From contig NZ_CP060632.1 of assembly GCF_014337155.1 (NCBI RefSeq), positions 380,001 through 444,000 on the forward strand: a stretch of DNA of 64,000 bases, written 5' to 3'. The stretch comes from Wujia chipingensis (GTDB lineage Bacteria > Bacillota > Clostridia > Lachnospirales > Lachnospiraceae). The first letter of the stretch is position 1, and every line of letters begins with the position of its first letter. A model generated the notes under the pieces. That model saw nothing but the letters and a program-made list of their open reading frames with translations, was not told where the DNA came from and ran no database searches. This document shows positions 31,320-42,722 of the stretch, piece by piece. The position numbers and the translations under genes are program-made.

Positions 31320-31631
31320 ATGGCAAGTCAAGTAATGAGAATCACATTGAAGGCGTACGATCACAAGTTAATCGATCAGGCTGCAAAGCAGATCATCGAG
31401 ACGATCAAGAGTACAGGAGCAAAGGTTTCAGGTCCTGTTCCAATGCCTACAAAGGTTGAGAAGATCACAATCCTCAGAGCTGTTCATAAGTATAAGGATT
31501 CCAGAGAACAGTTCGAGCAGAGAACTCACAAGAGACTCATTGATGTACTTACACCATCACAGAAGACAATCGATGCTCTTCAGAAGCTTGATGTTTCAGC
31601 TGGTGTATATGTTAATGTAAAGATGAAGTAA
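31320..31631 (+). CDS. rpsJ: 30S ribosomal protein S10
   Basis: 103 residues, standard length. Typical S10 segments are [20 protein letters not shown], the loop [20 protein letters not shown] and the end [11 protein letters not shown]. It binds 16S rRNA in the small-subunit head and also acts as NusE in antitermination. It is the first gene of the operon, with AGGAGG 11 nt upstream. An open frame reaching back to 31263 is leader. Confidence 0.98.
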   Translation: MASQVMRITLKAYDHKLIDQAAKQIIETIKSTGAKVSGPVPMPTKVEKITILRAVHKYKDSREQFEQRTHKRLIDVLTPSQKTIDALQKLDVSAGVYVNVKMK

Positions 31632-31735
31632 TTCATCAATCAAAATGTTTATTGCAGTACCTAATTACGCGAAAGCGAATTTAGAATGATTGCTCCGGCA
31701 ATCCGCTGTGAATTAAAATTAGGAGGAAAAATTTC

Positions 31736-32419
31736 ATGAAGAAGGCTATTTTAGCAACAAAAGTCGGAATGACTCAAATCTTCAACGAAGACGGTGTTTT
31801 AACACCAGTAACAGTTTTACAGGCTGGACCATGTGTTGTAACTCAGGTAAAAACAGTTGATAACGACGGTTACGATGCAGTACAGGTTGGTTTCGGCGAA
31901 AAGAAAGAAAGAGTAACAACAAAGGATGTTTCTGGAAAGAAAGTAATCAGAAACCCACATGGCGCTGGTAAGGCAGAGGTTGGCCACTTCAAGAAGGCTG
32001 GCACAACACCTAAGAAGTTCGTTCGTGAGTTCAGACTTGAGAACGTAGCTGATTACAACGCAGGTGATGAGATCAAGGCTGATATCTTTGCAGAGGGTGA
32101 CAAGATTGATGTTACTGCAAAGTCAAAGGGTAAGGGATACGCAGGCGGTATCAAGAGATTCGGTATGAAGTCTGGTCCTTCCGCTCATGGTTCTAAGTAT
32201 CATCGTCATGCAGGTTCCAACGGTTCTGCAACTACACCAGGTAGAGTATTCAAGGGTAAGAAGATGCCTGGACATATGGGTAATGTAAGAGTTACAGTAC
32301 AGAACCTTGAGATTGTTAAGATAGATGTAGAGAACAACGTAATTTTGGTAAAGGGTGCCGTACCTGGACCAAAGAAATCATTAGTAATGATTAAGGAAAC
32401 AGTAAAGACTGGCAAATAA
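31736..32419 (+). CDS. rplC: 50S ribosomal protein L3
   Basis: 227 residues, slightly longer than the usual 205-215. It begins [19 protein letters not shown] and holds the conserved central [19 protein letters not shown] followed by [20 protein letters not shown]. It is an early assembly protein of the large subunit near the peptidyl-transferase centre. RBS AGGAGG is at 31722-31727. The 104-nt gap after rpsJ holds no terminator. Confidence 0.98.
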   Translation: MKKAILATKVGMTQIFNEDGVLTPVTVLQAGPCVVTQVKTVDNDGYDAVQVGFGEKKERVTTKDVSGKKVIRNPHGAGKAEVGHFKKAGTTPKKFVREFRLENVADYNAGDEIKADIFAEGDKIDVTAKSKGKGYAGGIKRFGMKSGPSAHGSKYHRHAGSNGSATTPGRVFKGKKMPGHMGNVRVTVQNLEIVKIDVENNVILVKGAVPGPKKSLVMIKETVKTGK

Positions 32420-32448
32420 GCCGGGCTTTCAGGAAGGAGGATCATTAG

Positions 32449-33069
32449 ATGGCAACAGTAGCAGTTTATAACATCGAAGGTAAAGAAGTAGATAAGCTTG
32501 AGCTTAACGACAACGTATTCGGTGTTGAGATAAATGAGCATTTAGTACATCTGGCAGTTGTAAGCCAGTTAGCAAACGGTCGTCAGGGTACACAGAGCGC
32601 AAAGACACGTTCTGAAGTATCTGGTGGCGGAAGAAAGCCTTGGAGACAGAAGGGAACAGGTCATGCAAGACAGGGTTCTACAAGATCTCCACAGTGGACA
32701 GGCGGTGGTGTTGTATTTGCACCAAAGCCAAGAGATTACTCTATGAAGATGAACAAGAGAGAGAAGCAGATCGCTATCAAGTCTGCACTCACATCAAAGG
32801 TTCAGGATTCTAAGCTTATCGTAGTTGATGAGTTCAAGCTTGATGAGATCAAGACATCTAAGTTTGCTCAGATCCTTGACAACTTAAAAGCACCTAAGGC
32901 TTTGGTTGTAACAAAGGATAAGGATGAGAAGGTTGTTCTTTCAGCTAGAAACATCCCAACAGTTAAGACAACTATGACAAACTCAATCAACGTATATGAC
33001 ATTCTTAAGTATGATTCACTCGTAATCACAAAGGATGCAGTAGCAGCAATCGAGGAGGTGTATGCATAA
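32449..33069 (+). CDS. rplD: 50S ribosomal protein L4
   Basis: 206 residues with the L4 exit-tunnel loop [18 protein letters not shown], then [17 protein letters not shown]. It lines the peptide exit tunnel, and in other bacteria it also represses its own operon through the leader. Its stop overlaps the rplW start (TAATG), so translation is coupled. Confidence 0.98.
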   Translation: MATVAVYNIEGKEVDKLELNDNVFGVEINEHLVHLAVVSQLANGRQGTQSAKTRSEVSGGGRKPWRQKGTGHARQGSTRSPQWTGGGVVFAPKPRDYSMKMNKREKQIAIKSALTSKVQDSKLIVVDEFKLDEIKTSKFAQILDNLKAPKALVVTKDKDEKVVLSARNIPTVKTTMTNSINVYDILKYDSLVITKDAVAAIEEVYA

Positions 33070-33368
33070 TGGCAGATATCAAATATTATGACGTTATCCT
33101 TAAGCCGGTTCTTACAGAGAAGAGTATGAACGCTATGGCTGAGAAGAAGTACACTTTCCTTGTTCATCCAGAAGCTACCAAGGCTCAGGTTAAGGAAGCT
33201 GTAGAGAAGATGTTCGAGGGAGCAAAGGTTGCTAAGGTCAACACATTGAATCAGGATGGTAAGACTAAGAGACGTGGTATGACTTACGGCAAGACAGCAA
33301 AGACTAAGAAGGCAATCGTTCAGCTTACAGCTGAGAGCGCAGATATCGAATTGTTCGAAGGTCTTTAA
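33069..33368 (+). CDS. rplW: 50S ribosomal protein L23
   Basis: 99 residues. It begins [15 protein letters not shown], with [19 protein letters not shown] in the middle. It sits at the tunnel exit and docks trigger factor and SRP. It overlaps the rplD stop by one base. Confidence 0.98.
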   Translation: MADIKYYDVILKPVLTEKSMNAMAEKKYTFLVHPEATKAQVKEAVEKMFEGAKVAKVNTLNQDGKTKRRGMTYGKTAKTKKAIVQLTAESADIELFEGL

Positions 33369-33429
33369 GATTAAAAGCTATGTGCAATAAAAGCACGATA
33401 ATAAATTGAGATTCGAAAGGAGAACTAAA

Positions 33430-34272
33430 ATGGGAATTAAGACATATAACCCATATACACCTTCCAGAAGGAATATGACAGGTCTTGATTTCGTGGAGAT
33501 CACAAAGAGCACTCCAGAGAAATCACTTCTTGCAAAGAAGGATAAGACTGCAGGACGTAACAATCAGGGTAAGATTACAGTAAGACATCACGGCGGCGGA
33601 AACAGACAGAAGTACAGAATGATCGACTTCAAGAGAAGAAAAGATGATATCCCTGCTAAGGTAGCTGCAATCGAGTACGATCCAAATAGAACAGCAAACA
33701 TCGCACTGCTTCACTATGCAGACGGTGAGAAGGCATATATCATTGCTCCAGTTGGACTTAAGGTTGGCGACGAGCTTATGAATGGTGCAAATGCAGAAAT
33801 CAAGATTGGTAACTGCTTACCACTTGAGAACATCCCAGTTGGTACTGAGATTCACAACATTGAGCTTTATCCTGGAAAGGGCGCACAGTTTGTACGTTCC
33901 GCAGGTAACTCCGCTCAGCTCATGGCAAAGGAAGGCAAGTATGCAACACTCAGACTTCCATCCGGCGAAATGAGAATGGTTCCTATCGTTTGCCGTGCAA
34001 CAATCGGTCAGGTTGGTAATATCGAGCACGGACTTGTTAACATCGGTAAAGCAGGACGTAAGCGTCACATGGGTGTCCGCCCAACAGTACGTGGTTCTGT
34101 TATGAACCCGAACGATCACCCACATGGTGGTGGTGAAGGTAGAGCACCGATCGGTCGTTCTGGCCCATCTACTCCTTGGGGTAAGCCGGCACTGGGACTT
34201 AAGACCAGAAAGAAGAACAAGCAGTCTAACAAGTACATTGTAAGAACAAGAGACGGTAAGAACGTTAAGTAA
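33430..34272 (+). CDS. rplB: 50S ribosomal protein L2
   Basis: 280 residues. The start [18 protein letters not shown] and the late [14 protein letters not shown] with the catalytic-centre-proximal His are diagnostic. It binds 23S rRNA near the peptidyl-transferase centre. RBS AAAGGAG at 33416-33422 fixes ATG 33430; the frame is open back to 33406, but no L2 begins there. Confidence 0.98.
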   Translation: MGIKTYNPYTPSRRNMTGLDFVEITKSTPEKSLLAKKDKTAGRNNQGKITVRHHGGGNRQKYRMIDFKRRKDDIPAKVAAIEYDPNRTANIALLHYADGEKAYIIAPVGLKVGDELMNGANAEIKIGNCLPLENIPVGTEIHNIELYPGKGAQFVRSAGNSAQLMAKEGKYATLRLPSGEMRMVPIVCRATIGQVGNIEHGLVNIGKAGRKRHMGVRPTVRGSVMNPNDHPHGGGEGRAPIGRSGPSTPWGKPALGLKTRKKNKQSNKYIVRTRDGKNVK

Positions 34273-34283
34273 GGAGGTAAGTT

Positions 34284-34565
34284 ATGGCTCGTTCATTAAA
34301 GAAAGGACCATTTGCAGATGGTTATTTGTTAAAGAAGATAGATGCTATGAACGCTGACAACAAGAAGGACGTCATTAAGACATGGTCACGTCGTTCAACA
34401 ATCTTCCCATCATTCGTTGGTCATACAATCGCTGTATATGATGGAAGAAAGCATGTGCCTGTATATGTAACTGAGGATATGGTTGGCCATAAGCTCGGTG
34501 AGTTCGTTGCAACAAGAACATACAGAGGACATGGCAAGGATGAGAAGAAGGGTAAGAAGAGATAA
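34284..34565 (+). CDS. rpsS: 30S ribosomal protein S19
   Basis: 93 residues. The start [17 protein letters not shown] and later [20 protein letters not shown] and HKLGEF are diagnostic. It lies in the small-subunit head beside S13. RBS AAGGAGG is in the 11-nt gap after rplB. Confidence 0.98.
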   Translation: MARSLKKGPFADGYLLKKIDAMNADNKKDVIKTWSRRSTIFPSFVGHTIAVYDGRKHVPVYVTEDMVGHKLGEFVATRTYRGHGKDEKKGKKR

Positions 34566-34585
34566 GTCGAAAGGAGGACACATTC

Positions 34586-34972
34586 ATGGCAAAAGGACAT
34601 AGATCCCAGATTAAGAGACTCAGAAATGAGAATAAGGATACAAGACCTAAGGCTACTGTTTCATACGCTAGAGTATCAGTAACAAAGGCATGTTTCGTAT
34701 TAGATGCGATCAGAGGCAAGGATGTAACTTCAGCACTTGGTATTCTTGCTTACAACAATCGTTATGCATCAAAGGTAATTGAGAAGTTATTGAAGTCCGC
34801 TATTGCGAATGCAGAGAACAACAACGGTATGAAGGTAGAAGACCTTTACATCGCTGAGTGTTATGCAAACAAAGGACCAACAATGAAGAGAATTCAGCCG
34901 AGAGCACAGGGTAGAGCTTACAGAATCGAGAAGAGAACAAGCCACATCACTGTTGTGCTGGATGCAAGATAG
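34586..34972 (+). CDS. rplV: 50S ribosomal protein L22
   Basis: 128 residues, with a short basic extension before the conserved ATVSYARVSVTKACFVLDAI. The tunnel hairpin is in ECYANKGPTMKRIQPRAQGR, followed by AYRIEKRTSHITVVL. RBS AAAGGAGG is upstream. Confidence 0.98.
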   Translation: MAKGHRSQIKRLRNENKDTRPKATVSYARVSVTKACFVLDAIRGKDVTSALGILAYNNRYASKVIEKLLKSAIANAENNNGMKVEDLYIAECYANKGPTMKRIQPRAQGRAYRIEKRTSHITVVLDAR

Positions 34973-34982
34973 GAGGTAAGCA

Positions 34983-35648
34983 ATGGGACAGAAAGTTAAT
35001 CCACATGGTTTAAGAGTCGGAATCATCAAGGATTGGGATTCAAAGTGGTATGCTGATACCAAGGACGGAGAATTCTCAGATAACCTTGTTGAGGACTATA
35101 AGATTCGTGAGTTTTTAAAGAAAGAGCTTTATTCAGCAAACATCTCTAAGATCGAGATCGAGAGAACAGCTGATAAGGTAAGAGTAAACTTATATACAGC
35201 TAAGCCTGGTGTAGTAATCGGAAAGGGCGGCGCTGGAATCAACGAGATCAAGGCTAAGCTTCAGAAGCTTACTTCTAAGAAGCTTTTCATCGACATCAAG
35301 GAGATTAAGAAGCCGGATCTTGATGCACAGTTAGTAGCAGAGAACATTGCACAGCAGCTTGAGAACCGTATCTCATTCAGACGTGCTATGAAGTCTTGCA
35401 TGAGCAGAACAATGAAGATGGGCGCACTTGGTATCAAGGCTTGCTGTTCAGGACGTCTTGGCGGTGCAGATATGGCTAGAACAGAGTTCTATACAGAGGG
35501 TAAGATTCCTCTTCAGACTCTTCGTGCTAACATCGATTATGGTTTTGCTGAGGCAAACACAACTTATGGTAAAGTTGGTGTTAAGGTATGGGTTTACCAC
35601 GGTGAAGTACTTCCTACTAAAGGAAACAAGGAAGGGAGCGATAAATAA
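34983..35648 (+). CDS. rpsC: 30S ribosomal protein S3
   Basis: 221 residues. It begins [20 protein letters not shown]. The KH domain holds [16 protein letters not shown], and the C-terminal domain has [20 protein letters not shown]. It sits at the mRNA entry. The stop overlaps the rplP start (TAATG). Confidence 0.98.
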   Translation: MGQKVNPHGLRVGIIKDWDSKWYADTKDGEFSDNLVEDYKIREFLKKELYSANISKIEIERTADKVRVNLYTAKPGVVIGKGGAGINEIKAKLQKLTSKKLFIDIKEIKKPDLDAQLVAENIAQQLENRISFRRAMKSCMSRTMKMGALGIKACCSGRLGGADMARTEFYTEGKIPLQTLRANIDYGFAEANTTYGKVGVKVWVYHGEVLPTKGNKEGSDK

Positions 35649-36088
35649 TGTTAATGCCTAAGAGAGTAAAGCGTCGTAAGCAGTTCAGAGGCACTATGGC
35701 TGGTAAGGCGCTTCGTGGAAATAAGATTACAAACGGTGAATATGGTATCGTAGCTCTTGAGCCTGCTTGGATCAAATCCAACCAGATCGAGGCTGCCCGT
35801 ATCGCTATGACAAGATATGTAAAGCGTAATGGTAAAGTCTGGATCAAGATTTTCCCAGATAAGCCGGTAACAGCAAAGCCTGCTGAAACTCGTATGGGTT
35901 CTGGTAAGGGTGCTCTGGAGTACTGGGTAGCAGTTGTTAAGCCAGGCAGAGTTATGTTTGAGATCGCTGGTGTGCCAGAAGAGACAGCAAAGGAAGCCCT
36001 TCGTCTCGCTACACACAAGCTGCCTGTAAAGTGTAAGATCGTATCAAAAGCAGATTTAGACAAGGAGGTTAATGGCGGTGAAGCTTAA
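35648..36088 (+). CDS. rplP: 50S ribosomal protein L16
   Basis: 146 residues. It begins [19 protein letters not shown] and contains [20 protein letters not shown]. It is close to the tRNA elbow sites. Its last 17 bases overlap rpmC in another frame. Confidence 0.98.
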   Translation: MLMPKRVKRRKQFRGTMAGKALRGNKITNGEYGIVALEPAWIKSNQIEAARIAMTRYVKRNGKVWIKIFPDKPVTAKPAETRMGSGKGALEYWVAVVKPGRVMFEIAGVPEETAKEALRLATHKLPVKCKIVSKADLDKEVNGGEA

Positions 36089-36281
36089 GGATTATAAGAA
36101 CGAATTAAACGCAAAGTCTCTGGAAGAGTTGCAGAGCGAGTTAGTAGCTGCTAAGAAGGAATTATTCAACTTGAGATTCCAGAACGCCACTAACCAGCTT
36201 GAGAATACAAGCAGAATTAAGGTTGTTCGTAAGAACATTGCCAGAATTCAGACAGTGATCGCTCAGAAGGCGAACGCATAA
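36072..36281 (+). CDS. rpmC: 50S ribosomal protein L29
   Basis: 69 residues, a two-helix hairpin with [20 protein letters not shown] and the ending [14 protein letters not shown]. It lies at the tunnel exit next to L23. AAGGAGG inside the rplP end serves as its ribosome site. Confidence 0.97.
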   Translation: MAVKLKDYKNELNAKSLEELQSELVAAKKELFNLRFQNATNQLENTSRIKVVRKNIARIQTVIAQKANA

Positions 36282-36305
36282 TTATCGTAAAAGGAGGAAC
36301 ATATT

Positions 36306-36560
36306 GTGGACAGAAATCTGAGAAAAACACGTGTAGGTTTAGTTACAAGTGATAAGATGGACAAGACAATCGTTGTGTCAATCGTTGATAATGTAAAGCA
36401 TCCTCTTTACGGTAAGATTGTAAAGAGAACTTACAAGCTCAAGGCACATGATGAGAATAATGAGTGTAAAGTTGGCGATAGAGTAAGAGTAATGGAGACA
36501 AGACCTTTGTCAAAGGATAAGAGATGGAGACTTGTCGAGATTATCGAGAAGGCTAAGTAA
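36306..36560 (+). CDS. rpsQ: 30S ribosomal protein S17
   Basis: 84 residues, GTG start behind AAAGGAGG. It shows [22 protein letters not shown] and the OB-fold core [19 protein letters not shown]. It is a primary 16S rRNA-binding protein. Confidence 0.98.
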   Translation: MDRNLRKTRVGLVTSDKMDKTIVVSIVDNVKHPLYGKIVKRTYKLKAHDENNECKVGDRVRVMETRPLSKDKRWRLVEIIEKAK

Positions 36561-36575
36561 GGAGGCGCAGACAAA

Positions 36576-36944
36576 ATGGTACAGCAGGAAACAAGACTTA
36601 GAGTTGCTGATAACACAGGTGCTAAGGAAATCCTCTGCATTCGTGTATTAGGCGGTTCTACAAGAAGATATGCAAATATCGGTGATGTCATCGTTGCCTC
36701 AGTTAAAGACGCAACACCAGGCGGAGTTGTAAAAAAAGGTGATGTTGTGAAAGCCGTAGTTGTACGTTCTAAGAAGGGTGCTCGTCGTAAGGACGGTTCC
36801 TACATCAAGTTTGATGAGAACGCAGCAGTTATTATTAAGGATGACGGTAATCCAAGAGGAACACGTATTTTTGGACCTGTCGCTAGAGAATTGAGAGACA
36901 AGAAGTTCATGAAGATCGTGTCTCTTGCACCAGAAGTATTATAG
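36576..36944 (+). CDS. rplN: 50S ribosomal protein L14
   Basis: 122 residues, the standard length. It begins [19 protein letters not shown] and holds the signature [20 protein letters not shown]. It forms part of intersubunit bridges. Confidence 0.98.
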   Translation: MVQQETRLRVADNTGAKEILCIRVLGGSTRRYANIGDVIVASVKDATPGGVVKKGDVVKAVVVRSKKGARRKDGSYIKFDENAAVIIKDDGNPRGTRIFGPVARELRDKKFMKIVSLAPEVL

Positions 36945-36956
36945 GAGGTAGCGACG

Positions 36957-37274
36957 ATGGCAACTATGAAGATTAAAAAAGACGATATGGTTCAGGTCAT
37001 TGCCGGTAAGGATAAGGGCAAAGAAGGTAAGGTATTATCTGTTGATGCTAAGAACAACAAGGTTCTTGTTGAGGGCGTAAACATCGTTCACAAGCACAGC
37101 AAGCCAAGCATGCAGAACCAGCAGGGCGGAATCATTGATAAGGAAGCTCCTATCGACCTTTCAAACGTTATGTATCTCTACAAGGGTAAGCCAGTTCGCG
37201 TTGGCTTCCAGGGTGAGAAGAAGGATAAGGTCAGAGTAGCCAAGATCGATGGCAAGACAGAAGTTATCGATTAA
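36957..37274 (+). CDS. rplX: 50S ribosomal protein L24
   Basis: 105 residues with the KOW motif in DDMVQVIAGKDKGKEGKVLS, followed by VEGVNIVHKHSKPSMQNQQG. It is an assembly initiator of the large subunit. Confidence 0.98.
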   Translation: MATMKIKKDDMVQVIAGKDKGKEGKVLSVDAKNNKVLVEGVNIVHKHSKPSMQNQQGGIIDKEAPIDLSNVMYLYKGKPVRVGFQGEKKDKVRVAKIDGKTEVID

Positions 37275-37297
37275 TATAGGGAAGGAGGCAGAAGATT

Positions 37298-37837
37298 TTG
37301 AGCAGACTTAAAGATTTATATAGCAACGAAATTAAAGATGCTATGGTTAAGAAGTTTGGATATAAGAATGTAATGCAGATTCCAAAGCTTGATAAGATCG
37401 TTATCAACATGGGCGTTGGAGAAGCAAAGGAAAACGCAAAGGTTTTAGATACTGCAATCAAGGATCTTGAGACAATCACAGGTCAGAAGGCAGTTGTAAC
37501 ACGTGCTAAGAAGTCCGTAGCGAACTTCAAGTTAAGAGAAGGTATGCCAATCGGATGTAAGGTAACACTTCGTGGCGAGAAGATGTATGAGTTTACAGAC
37601 AGACTTGTAAACCTTGCACTTCCACGAGTACGTGACTTTAGAGGTGTAAATCCGGATGCTTTTGATGGTAGAGGTAACTACGCATTAGGTATCAAGGAGC
37701 AGCTTATTTTCCCTGAAATCGAGTACGATAAGGTTGATAAGGTAAGAGGTATGGATATCATCTTCGTTACCACGGCTGAGACAGATGAGGAAGCTCGTGA
37801 GTTATTGACTTTGTTCGGTATGCCATTTAAGAAGTAG
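37298..37837 (+). CDS. rplE: 50S ribosomal protein L5
   Basis: 179 residues, TTG start behind GAAGGAGG. It shows [37 protein letters not shown] and [20 protein letters not shown]. It contacts 5S rRNA and P-site tRNA. Confidence 0.98.
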   Translation: MSRLKDLYSNEIKDAMVKKFGYKNVMQIPKLDKIVINMGVGEAKENAKVLDTAIKDLETITGQKAVVTRAKKSVANFKLREGMPIGCKVTLRGEKMYEFTDRLVNLALPRVRDFRGVNPDAFDGRGNYALGIKEQLIFPEIEYDKVDKVRGMDIIFVTTAETDEEARELLTLFGMPFKK

Positions 37838-37850
37838 GAGGAAATGAACT

Positions 37851-38036
37851 ATGGCTAAAACATCTATGAAGGTTAAGCAGCAGCGTCCTCAGAAGTTTTC
37901 TACCAGAGAGTACACTCGTTGCAAGATTTGTGGTCGTCCACATTCAGTTTTGAGAAAATATGGAATTTGTAGAGTATGTTTCCGTGAGTTAGCATACAAG
38001 GGACAGATACCAGGCGTTAAGAAGTCAAGCTGGTAA
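37851..38036 (+). CDS. rpsN: 30S ribosomal protein S14, zinc-binding type
   Basis: 61 residues. The zinc site Cys24-x2-Cys27 and Cys40-x2-Cys43 marks the short Zn-dependent form common in Firmicutes. It is a head protein of the small subunit. A Zn-free paralogue, often made under zinc limitation, is not in this window. Confidence 0.98.
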   Translation: MAKTSMKVKQQRPQKFSTREYTRCKICGRPHSVLRKYGICRVCFRELAYKGQIPGVKKSSW

Positions 38037-38067
38037 GAGTGAAGAAGAATAAGGAGGAAACAAAGCT

Positions 38068-38469
38068 ATGTCAATGAGCGATCCAATTGCAGATATGCTT
38101 ACAAGAATCCGTAACGCAAATACTGCAAAACATGATACAGTAGATATACCTGCTTCTAAGATGAAGCTGGCGATTGCAGACATTCTCCTCAAGGAAGGTT
38201 ATGTCAAGGCAGTTGACGTTGTTGAGGAAGGAAACTTCAAGACAATCAAGATTACACTTAAGTATGGTGCAAACAAGAACGAGAAGATCCTTACAGGTCT
38301 TAAGAGAATCTCTAAGCCTGGTCTTCGTGTATATGCATCAAAGGATGAGCTTCCAAAGGTACTCGGTGGCCTCGGTACAGCAATCATCTCTACAAATAAG
38401 GGTGTATTAACAGATAAGGAAGCTAGAAAAGAGAATGTTGGTGGAGAAGTACTGGCTTTCGTATGGTAA
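38068..38469 (+). CDS. rpsH: 30S ribosomal protein S8
   Basis: 133 residues. It begins [20 protein letters not shown] and ends with [20 protein letters not shown]. It binds 16S rRNA helix 21 and in E. coli represses the spc operon. RBS AAGGAGG is upstream. Confidence 0.98.
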   Translation: MSMSDPIADMLTRIRNANTAKHDTVDIPASKMKLAIADILLKEGYVKAVDVVEEGNFKTIKITLKYGANKNEKILTGLKRISKPGLRVYASKDELPKVLGGLGTAIISTNKGVLTDKEARKENVGGEVLAFVW

Positions 38470-38513
38470 GTCGGGATTTTCTACAAGAGAATAATTAAGG
38501 AGGACAAGGCGAA

Positions 38514-39053
38514 ATGTCACGAATCGGAAGAATGCCTATCGCTATTCCGGCAGGCGTAACTGTTGAGATAGCAGAAAATAATAAGGTGACTGTAAAGGGA
38601 CCAAAGGGAACTCTTGAGAGAGTACTTCCAGCAGAGATGGAGATCAAGCAGGAAGGCGAAGAGATCCTCGTAAACAGACCAAACGACTTGAAGAAGATGC
38701 GTTCACTTCATGGTCTTACAAGAACTCTCATTCACAACATGGTAATCGGTGTAACTGAGGGTTATACAAAGGTTTTGGAAGTTAATGGTGTTGGTTACAG
38801 AGCAGCTAAGCAGGGTAACAAGCTGAACCTTGCACTTGGTTACTCACATCCAGTTGAGATGGTTGATCCAGATGGAATCACAACAACTGTTGATGGTAAC
38901 AAGATCACTGTTAGCGGTATCGACAAGGAAAAGGTTGGCCAGTATGCTGCCGAAATCCGTGAGAAGAGAGCCCCAGAACCATATAAGGGCAAGGGTATCA
39001 AGTACGTTGATGAAGTTATCAGACGTAAAGTTGGTAAGACTGGTAAGAAATAA
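38514..39053 (+). CDS. rplF: 50S ribosomal protein L6
   Basis: 179 residues. It begins [19 protein letters not shown], and the C-terminal signature is [22 protein letters not shown]. It lies near the factor-binding site. Confidence 0.98.
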   Translation: MSRIGRMPIAIPAGVTVEIAENNKVTVKGPKGTLERVLPAEMEIKQEGEEILVNRPNDLKKMRSLHGLTRTLIHNMVIGVTEGYTKVLEVNGVGYRAAKQGNKLNLALGYSHPVEMVDPDGITTTVDGNKITVSGIDKEKVGQYAAEIREKRAPEPYKGKGIKYVDEVIRRKVGKTGKK

Positions 39054-39070
39054 TAAGGGAGTGAAAAGAT

Positions 39071-39439
39071 ATGATTAAAAAGGAATCAAGAAGTGCTATT
39101 CGTATTAAGAAGCATTTAAGAGTTCGTAACCGTTTTAGCGGCACTGCTGAAAGACCAAGACTTGCTGTATTCAGAAGTAATAATCATATGTACGCTCAGA
39201 TTATTGACGATACAGTTGGTAACACTTTAGTGTCAGCTTCAACAGTTCAGAAGGACGTAAAGGATCAGTTAGAGAAGACAAATGATGTAGCAGCAGCTGC
39301 TTATCTTGGCAAGGTAATTGCACAGAAGGCACTTGACGCAGGCATCAAGGAAGTAGTCTTTGACAGAGGCGGTTTTATATATCAGGGTAAGATTCAGGCT
39401 TTAGCAGATGCTGCTAGAGAAGCTGGTCTTGAATTCTAA
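39071..39439 (+). CDS. rplR: 50S ribosomal protein L18
   Basis: 122 residues with [29 protein letters not shown] and the end [20 protein letters not shown]. It binds 5S rRNA. Confidence 0.98.
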   Translation: MIKKESRSAIRIKKHLRVRNRFSGTAERPRLAVFRSNNHMYAQIIDDTVGNTLVSASTVQKDVKDQLEKTNDVAAAAYLGKVIAQKALDAGIKEVVFDRGGFIYQGKIQALADAAREAGLEF

Positions 39440-39457
39440 TAGGGAGGAGAACAACAC

Positions 39458-39967
39458 ATGAAACGTGAAATTATCGATGCTTCTAATTTAGAATTGGAAG
39501 ATAGCGTAGTAAACATTAAGCGTGTCACCAAGGTTGTAAAAGGTGGACGTAACATGAGATTTGCTGCTCTTGTAGTTGTCGGAGATAAGAACGGACACGT
39601 AGGTGCCGGCTTAGGTAAGGCAGCTGAGGTCCCTGAGGCAATCCGCAAGGCAAAAGAGGATGCAATCAAGAAACTTGTAAAAGTTGATATCAATGAGAAT
39701 GGAAGTATTCCATATGATTATACAGGTAAGTTCGGCAGCGCAAGCGTTCTGCTGAAGTCTTCACCAGAAGGTACTGGTATCATCGCTGGTGGTCCTGCTC
39801 GTAAGGTATTGGAGCTTGCAGGATACAAGAACATCCGTACAAAGTCTCTCGGCTCTAACAACAAGCAGAATGTTGTTCTTGCTACAATCGAGGGTCTTAA
39901 GGCAATTAAGTCCCCAGAAGAGATTGCAAAACTCCGTGGTAAGTCTTTAGACGAGATTCTTAACTAA
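39458..39967 (+). CDS. rpsE: 30S ribosomal protein S5
   Basis: 169 residues. It shows [40 protein letters not shown] and the C-terminal [20 protein letters not shown]. It is important for mRNA unwinding and decoding fidelity. Confidence 0.98.
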   Translation: MKREIIDASNLELEDSVVNIKRVTKVVKGGRNMRFAALVVVGDKNGHVGAGLGKAAEVPEAIRKAKEDAIKKLVKVDINENGSIPYDYTGKFGSASVLLKSSPEGTGIIAGGPARKVLELAGYKNIRTKSLGSNNKQNVVLATIEGLKAIKSPEEIAKLRGKSLDEILN

Positions 39968-39981
39968 GGAGGTAATTTGAG

Positions 39982-40164
39982 ATGGCAGATAAGGTAAAAG
40001 TAACATTAGTAAAGTCACCAATTGGTGCAATTCCTAAGCATAGAGCAACTGTGAAAGCACTTGGTCTTACAAAGATGCATAAGACTGTTGAACTTCCAAA
40101 CAATGATGCTACAATGGGAATGGTACAGCAGGTTCGTCACTTAGTAAAAGTAGAAGAAGCTTAA
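39982..40164 (+). CDS. rpmD: 50S ribosomal protein L30
   Basis: 60 residues, the usual short bacterial form: [20 protein letters not shown], then [15 protein letters not shown] and [22 protein letters not shown] is upstream. Confidence 0.97.
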   Translation: MADKVKVTLVKSPIGAIPKHRATVKALGLTKMHKTVELPNNDATMGMVQQVRHLVKVEEA

Positions 40165-40187
40165 TTTTGTTAGAAGGAGGAACAGTC

Positions 40188-40628
40188 ATGAATTTATCAA
40201 GTTTAAAGCCAGCTGAAGGCGCTGTATCAAGCGATAGCTTCAGAAGAGGCCGTGGACATGGTTCAGGAAATGGTAAGACTGCCGGTAAGGGCCACAAGGG
40301 TCAGAAGGCTCGTTCTGGAGCTCCAAGACCAGGCTTTGAAGGTGGACAGATGCCACTTTACAGAAGAATCCCTAAGAGAGGATTCACAAGCAGAAATCAT
40401 AAGGAAATCGTTGCAATCAACCTTTCAGTTCTCGAGAGATTTGAAGATGGCGCAGAAGTATCTGTAGCTTCATTGATCGAGGCAGGTGTTGTAAAGAACC
40501 CTAGAGATGGTGTTAAGATTTTAGGAAATGGAGAGTTGACTAAAAAGCTTACTGTTAAGGCGAATGCATTCAGTAAGGCCGCTGCAGAGAAGATCGAAGC
40601 TCTTGGTGGAAAAGCAGAGGTGATTTAG
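40188..40628 (+). CDS. rplO: 50S ribosomal protein L15
   Basis: 146 residues. It begins [20 protein letters not shown] with the Gly/Arg-rich [33 protein letters not shown] at 40172-40181 fixes ATG 40188; the open frame from 40167 is only leader. It ends 2 nt before secY, so translation is probably coupled. Confidence 0.98.
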   Translation: MNLSSLKPAEGAVSSDSFRRGRGHGSGNGKTAGKGHKGQKARSGAPRPGFEGGQMPLYRRIPKRGFTSRNHKEIVAINLSVLERFEDGAEVSVASLIEAGVVKNPRDGVKILGNGELTKKLTVKANAFSKAAAEKIEALGGKAEVI

Positions 40629-40629
40629 T

Positions 40630-41943
40630 ATGTTCAAAACCTTACGTGACGCTTTTAAGGTCAAAGAGATCCGTATGGGATTACTCTTTACATTCTTTGT
40701 CCTGATAGTCATCCGTTTTGGTTCGTTGATCCCGGTACCGGGACTGAATACAGTCGCAATCAAGGAATATTTGGAGAGCGCGCTCGGTGATGCAAACAGC
40801 TTCCTGAGCTCGTTCACCGGTGGTTCCTTCACACAGATGTCTATTTTTGCATTGAATGTAACACCATATATTACTTCTTCCATTATCATCCAGCTTCTTA
40901 CTATTGCGATTCCAGCATTGGAGGAGATGCAGAAGGATGGTGAGGACGGAAGAAAGAAGATTACAGCTATCACAAGATATGTAACAATCTTTTTAGCAGT
41001 AATCGAGAGTCTCGGACTTGTCATTGGTTTCGACCGTGGACATTATATGACAGTAACCGGACCACTTGGATATCTGCTTGTTATCATTACATTGACAACA
41101 GGTAGTGCCTTTGTTATGTGGCTTGGTGAGCGTGTGACGGAAAAAGGTGTTGGCAACGGTATTTCTATTATCCTGTTGATAAACATCGTATCCAGAATGC
41201 CAAGTGATTTTTCGGACTTATATACAAAGTTCATGAAGGGTCAGGATATTGTAGATCAGGTAATCGCAGGTGCGATTATTCTGGCGGTTATACTTGTAAC
41301 AACAATTTTGGTTGTTTTGTTACAGGGCGGAGTCAGAAAGATTCCGGTACAGCATGCACAGAAGGTACAGGGAAGAAGAATGATGGGCGGACAGCAGAGT
41401 CATATTCCTCTGAAGGTCAACACATCAAGCGTTATCCCGGTTATCTTCGCTTCTTCCATTCTTTCCGTACCAATGGTTGTTGTGAATTTGTTTAATATCA
41501 ACACCAGCGGTGTATGGGCAAAGATTTTAAGAGGTATGAATTCGAATTACTGGTTTAACCCTGCATATCCATGGGCAAGTGTAGGTCTGATTATATACAT
41601 CCTGTTGGTTGTATTCTTCGCATATTTCTATACATCGGTAACATTTAACCCGATGGAAGTAGCGAACAACTTAAAGAAGAGCGGTGGATTTATTCCAGGT
41701 ATCCGTCCTGGTAAGCCGACACAGGATTACTTAAATAAAATACTGAATTACATCGTATTTATCGGTGCGGTTGGTCTGTTGATCGTTGCGGTCATCCCAA
41801 TCTTCTTCAACGGAATGTTTGGTGCGGACGTATCGTTCGGCGGAACCTCACTCATCATTATCGTAGGTGTAGTTCTTGAGACGATTGATCAGATCGAGTC
41901 TAAGATGATTGTACGAAATTATTCAGGATTCTTGAATGATTAA
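40630..41943 (+). CDS. secY: preprotein translocase subunit SecY
   Basis: 437 residues with ten membrane segments. It begins MFKTLRDAFKVKEIRMGLLF and has the plug-region and lateral-gate patterns SFTGGSFTQMSIFALNVTPYI and the cytoplasmic loop VEVANN..KKSGGFIPGIRPGKPT. It forms the channel of the SecYEG translocon in the cytoplasmic membrane and works with SecA and the ribosome. It lies in its usual place between rplO and adk. Confidence 0.98.
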   Translation: MFKTLRDAFKVKEIRMGLLFTFFVLIVIRFGSLIPVPGLNTVAIKEYLESALGDANSFLSSFTGGSFTQMSIFALNVTPYITSSIIIQLLTIAIPALEEMQKDGEDGRKKITAITRYVTIFLAVIESLGLVIGFDRGHYMTVTGPLGYLLVIITLTTGSAFVMWLGERVTEKGVGNGISIILLINIVSRMPSDFSDLYTKFMKGQDIVDQVIAGAIILAVILVTTILVVLLQGGVRKIPVQHAQKVQGRRMMGGQQSHIPLKVNTSSVIPVIFASSILSVPMVVVNLFNINTSGVWAKILRGMNSNYWFNPAYPWASVGLIIYILLVVFFAYFYTSVTFNPMEVANNLKKSGGFIPGIRPGKPTQDYLNKILNYIVFIGAVGLLIVAVIPIFFNGMFGADVSFGGTSLIIIVGVVLETIDQIESKMIVRNYSGFLND

Positions 41944-42060
41944 TGTCAATAAAAGGAAGCAGGAGTGTATCCTATGGGTACATTCCTATTCCTAGTTATA
42001 GGGAAATAAATTTTGCGGAAACAAAAAGCATAGAAAAGAAAAGTATGGAGGGACAATAAT

Positions 42061-42702
42061 TTGAAGATTATTATGTTAGGCGCACCTGGTGCAGGTAAGG
42101 GAACGCAGGCAAAGATGTTAGCTGAGAAGTACGGAATTCCACACATTTCGACTGGAGATATCTTCCGTGCCAATATCAAGAACGGTACAGAGCTTGGCGC
42201 AAAGGCAAAGGAATACATGGACAAGGGATTACTTGTTCCAGATGAGCTGGTTGTAGACCTGATCATGGATCGTTTCAAGGCAGATGACTGCAAGAACGGT
42301 TACATCCTTGACGGATTCCCAAGAACCATTCCGCAGGCAGAGGCACTTGACGCTGCTCTTGCTGCAAATGGCGAGAAGATCGACTATGCAGTCAACGTGG
42401 AAGTCCCAGATGAAAACATTGTAAATAGAATGTCCGGCAGACGCGCATGTGTAGGATGTGGTGCAACCTATCATATCGTATACAACCCAACTAAGGTTGA
42501 GGGTAAGTGCGATACTTGTGGTGCAGACCTGATCCTTCGTGACGACGACAAGCCGGAGACAGTCCTGAACCGTTTGAAGGTTTACCATGAGCAGACACAG
42601 CCACTGATCGACTTCTATACAAAGAAGGGCGTCATCGCAGAGGTAGACGGAACAAAGGATATGAAGGACGTATTTGATGCGATTGTAGCTATTTTAGGTT
42701 AA
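42061..42702 (+). CDS. adk: adenylate kinase, zinc-containing long form
   Basis: 213 residues, TTG start behind GGAGGG. P-loop GAPGAGKGT (7-15), the NMP site [15 protein letters not shown], and the lid with four cysteines (Cys130, Cys133, Cys150, Cys153) that bind zinc as in Gram-positive enzymes. It equilibrates ATP + AMP with 2 ADP. The 116-nt gap after secY has short repeats (AGGAGTGTATCCT near 41961) but no terminator. Confidence 0.98.
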   Translation: MKIIMLGAPGAGKGTQAKMLAEKYGIPHISTGDIFRANIKNGTELGAKAKEYMDKGLLVPDELVVDLIMDRFKADDCKNGYILDGFPRTIPQAEALDAALAANGEKIDYAVNVEVPDENIVNRMSGRRACVGCGATYHIVYNPTKVEGKCDTCGADLILRDDDKPETVLNRLKVYHEQTQPLIDFYTKKGVIAEVDGTKDMKDVFDAIVAILG

Positions 42703-42722
42703 TATCTGTATCGGAGTTCAAA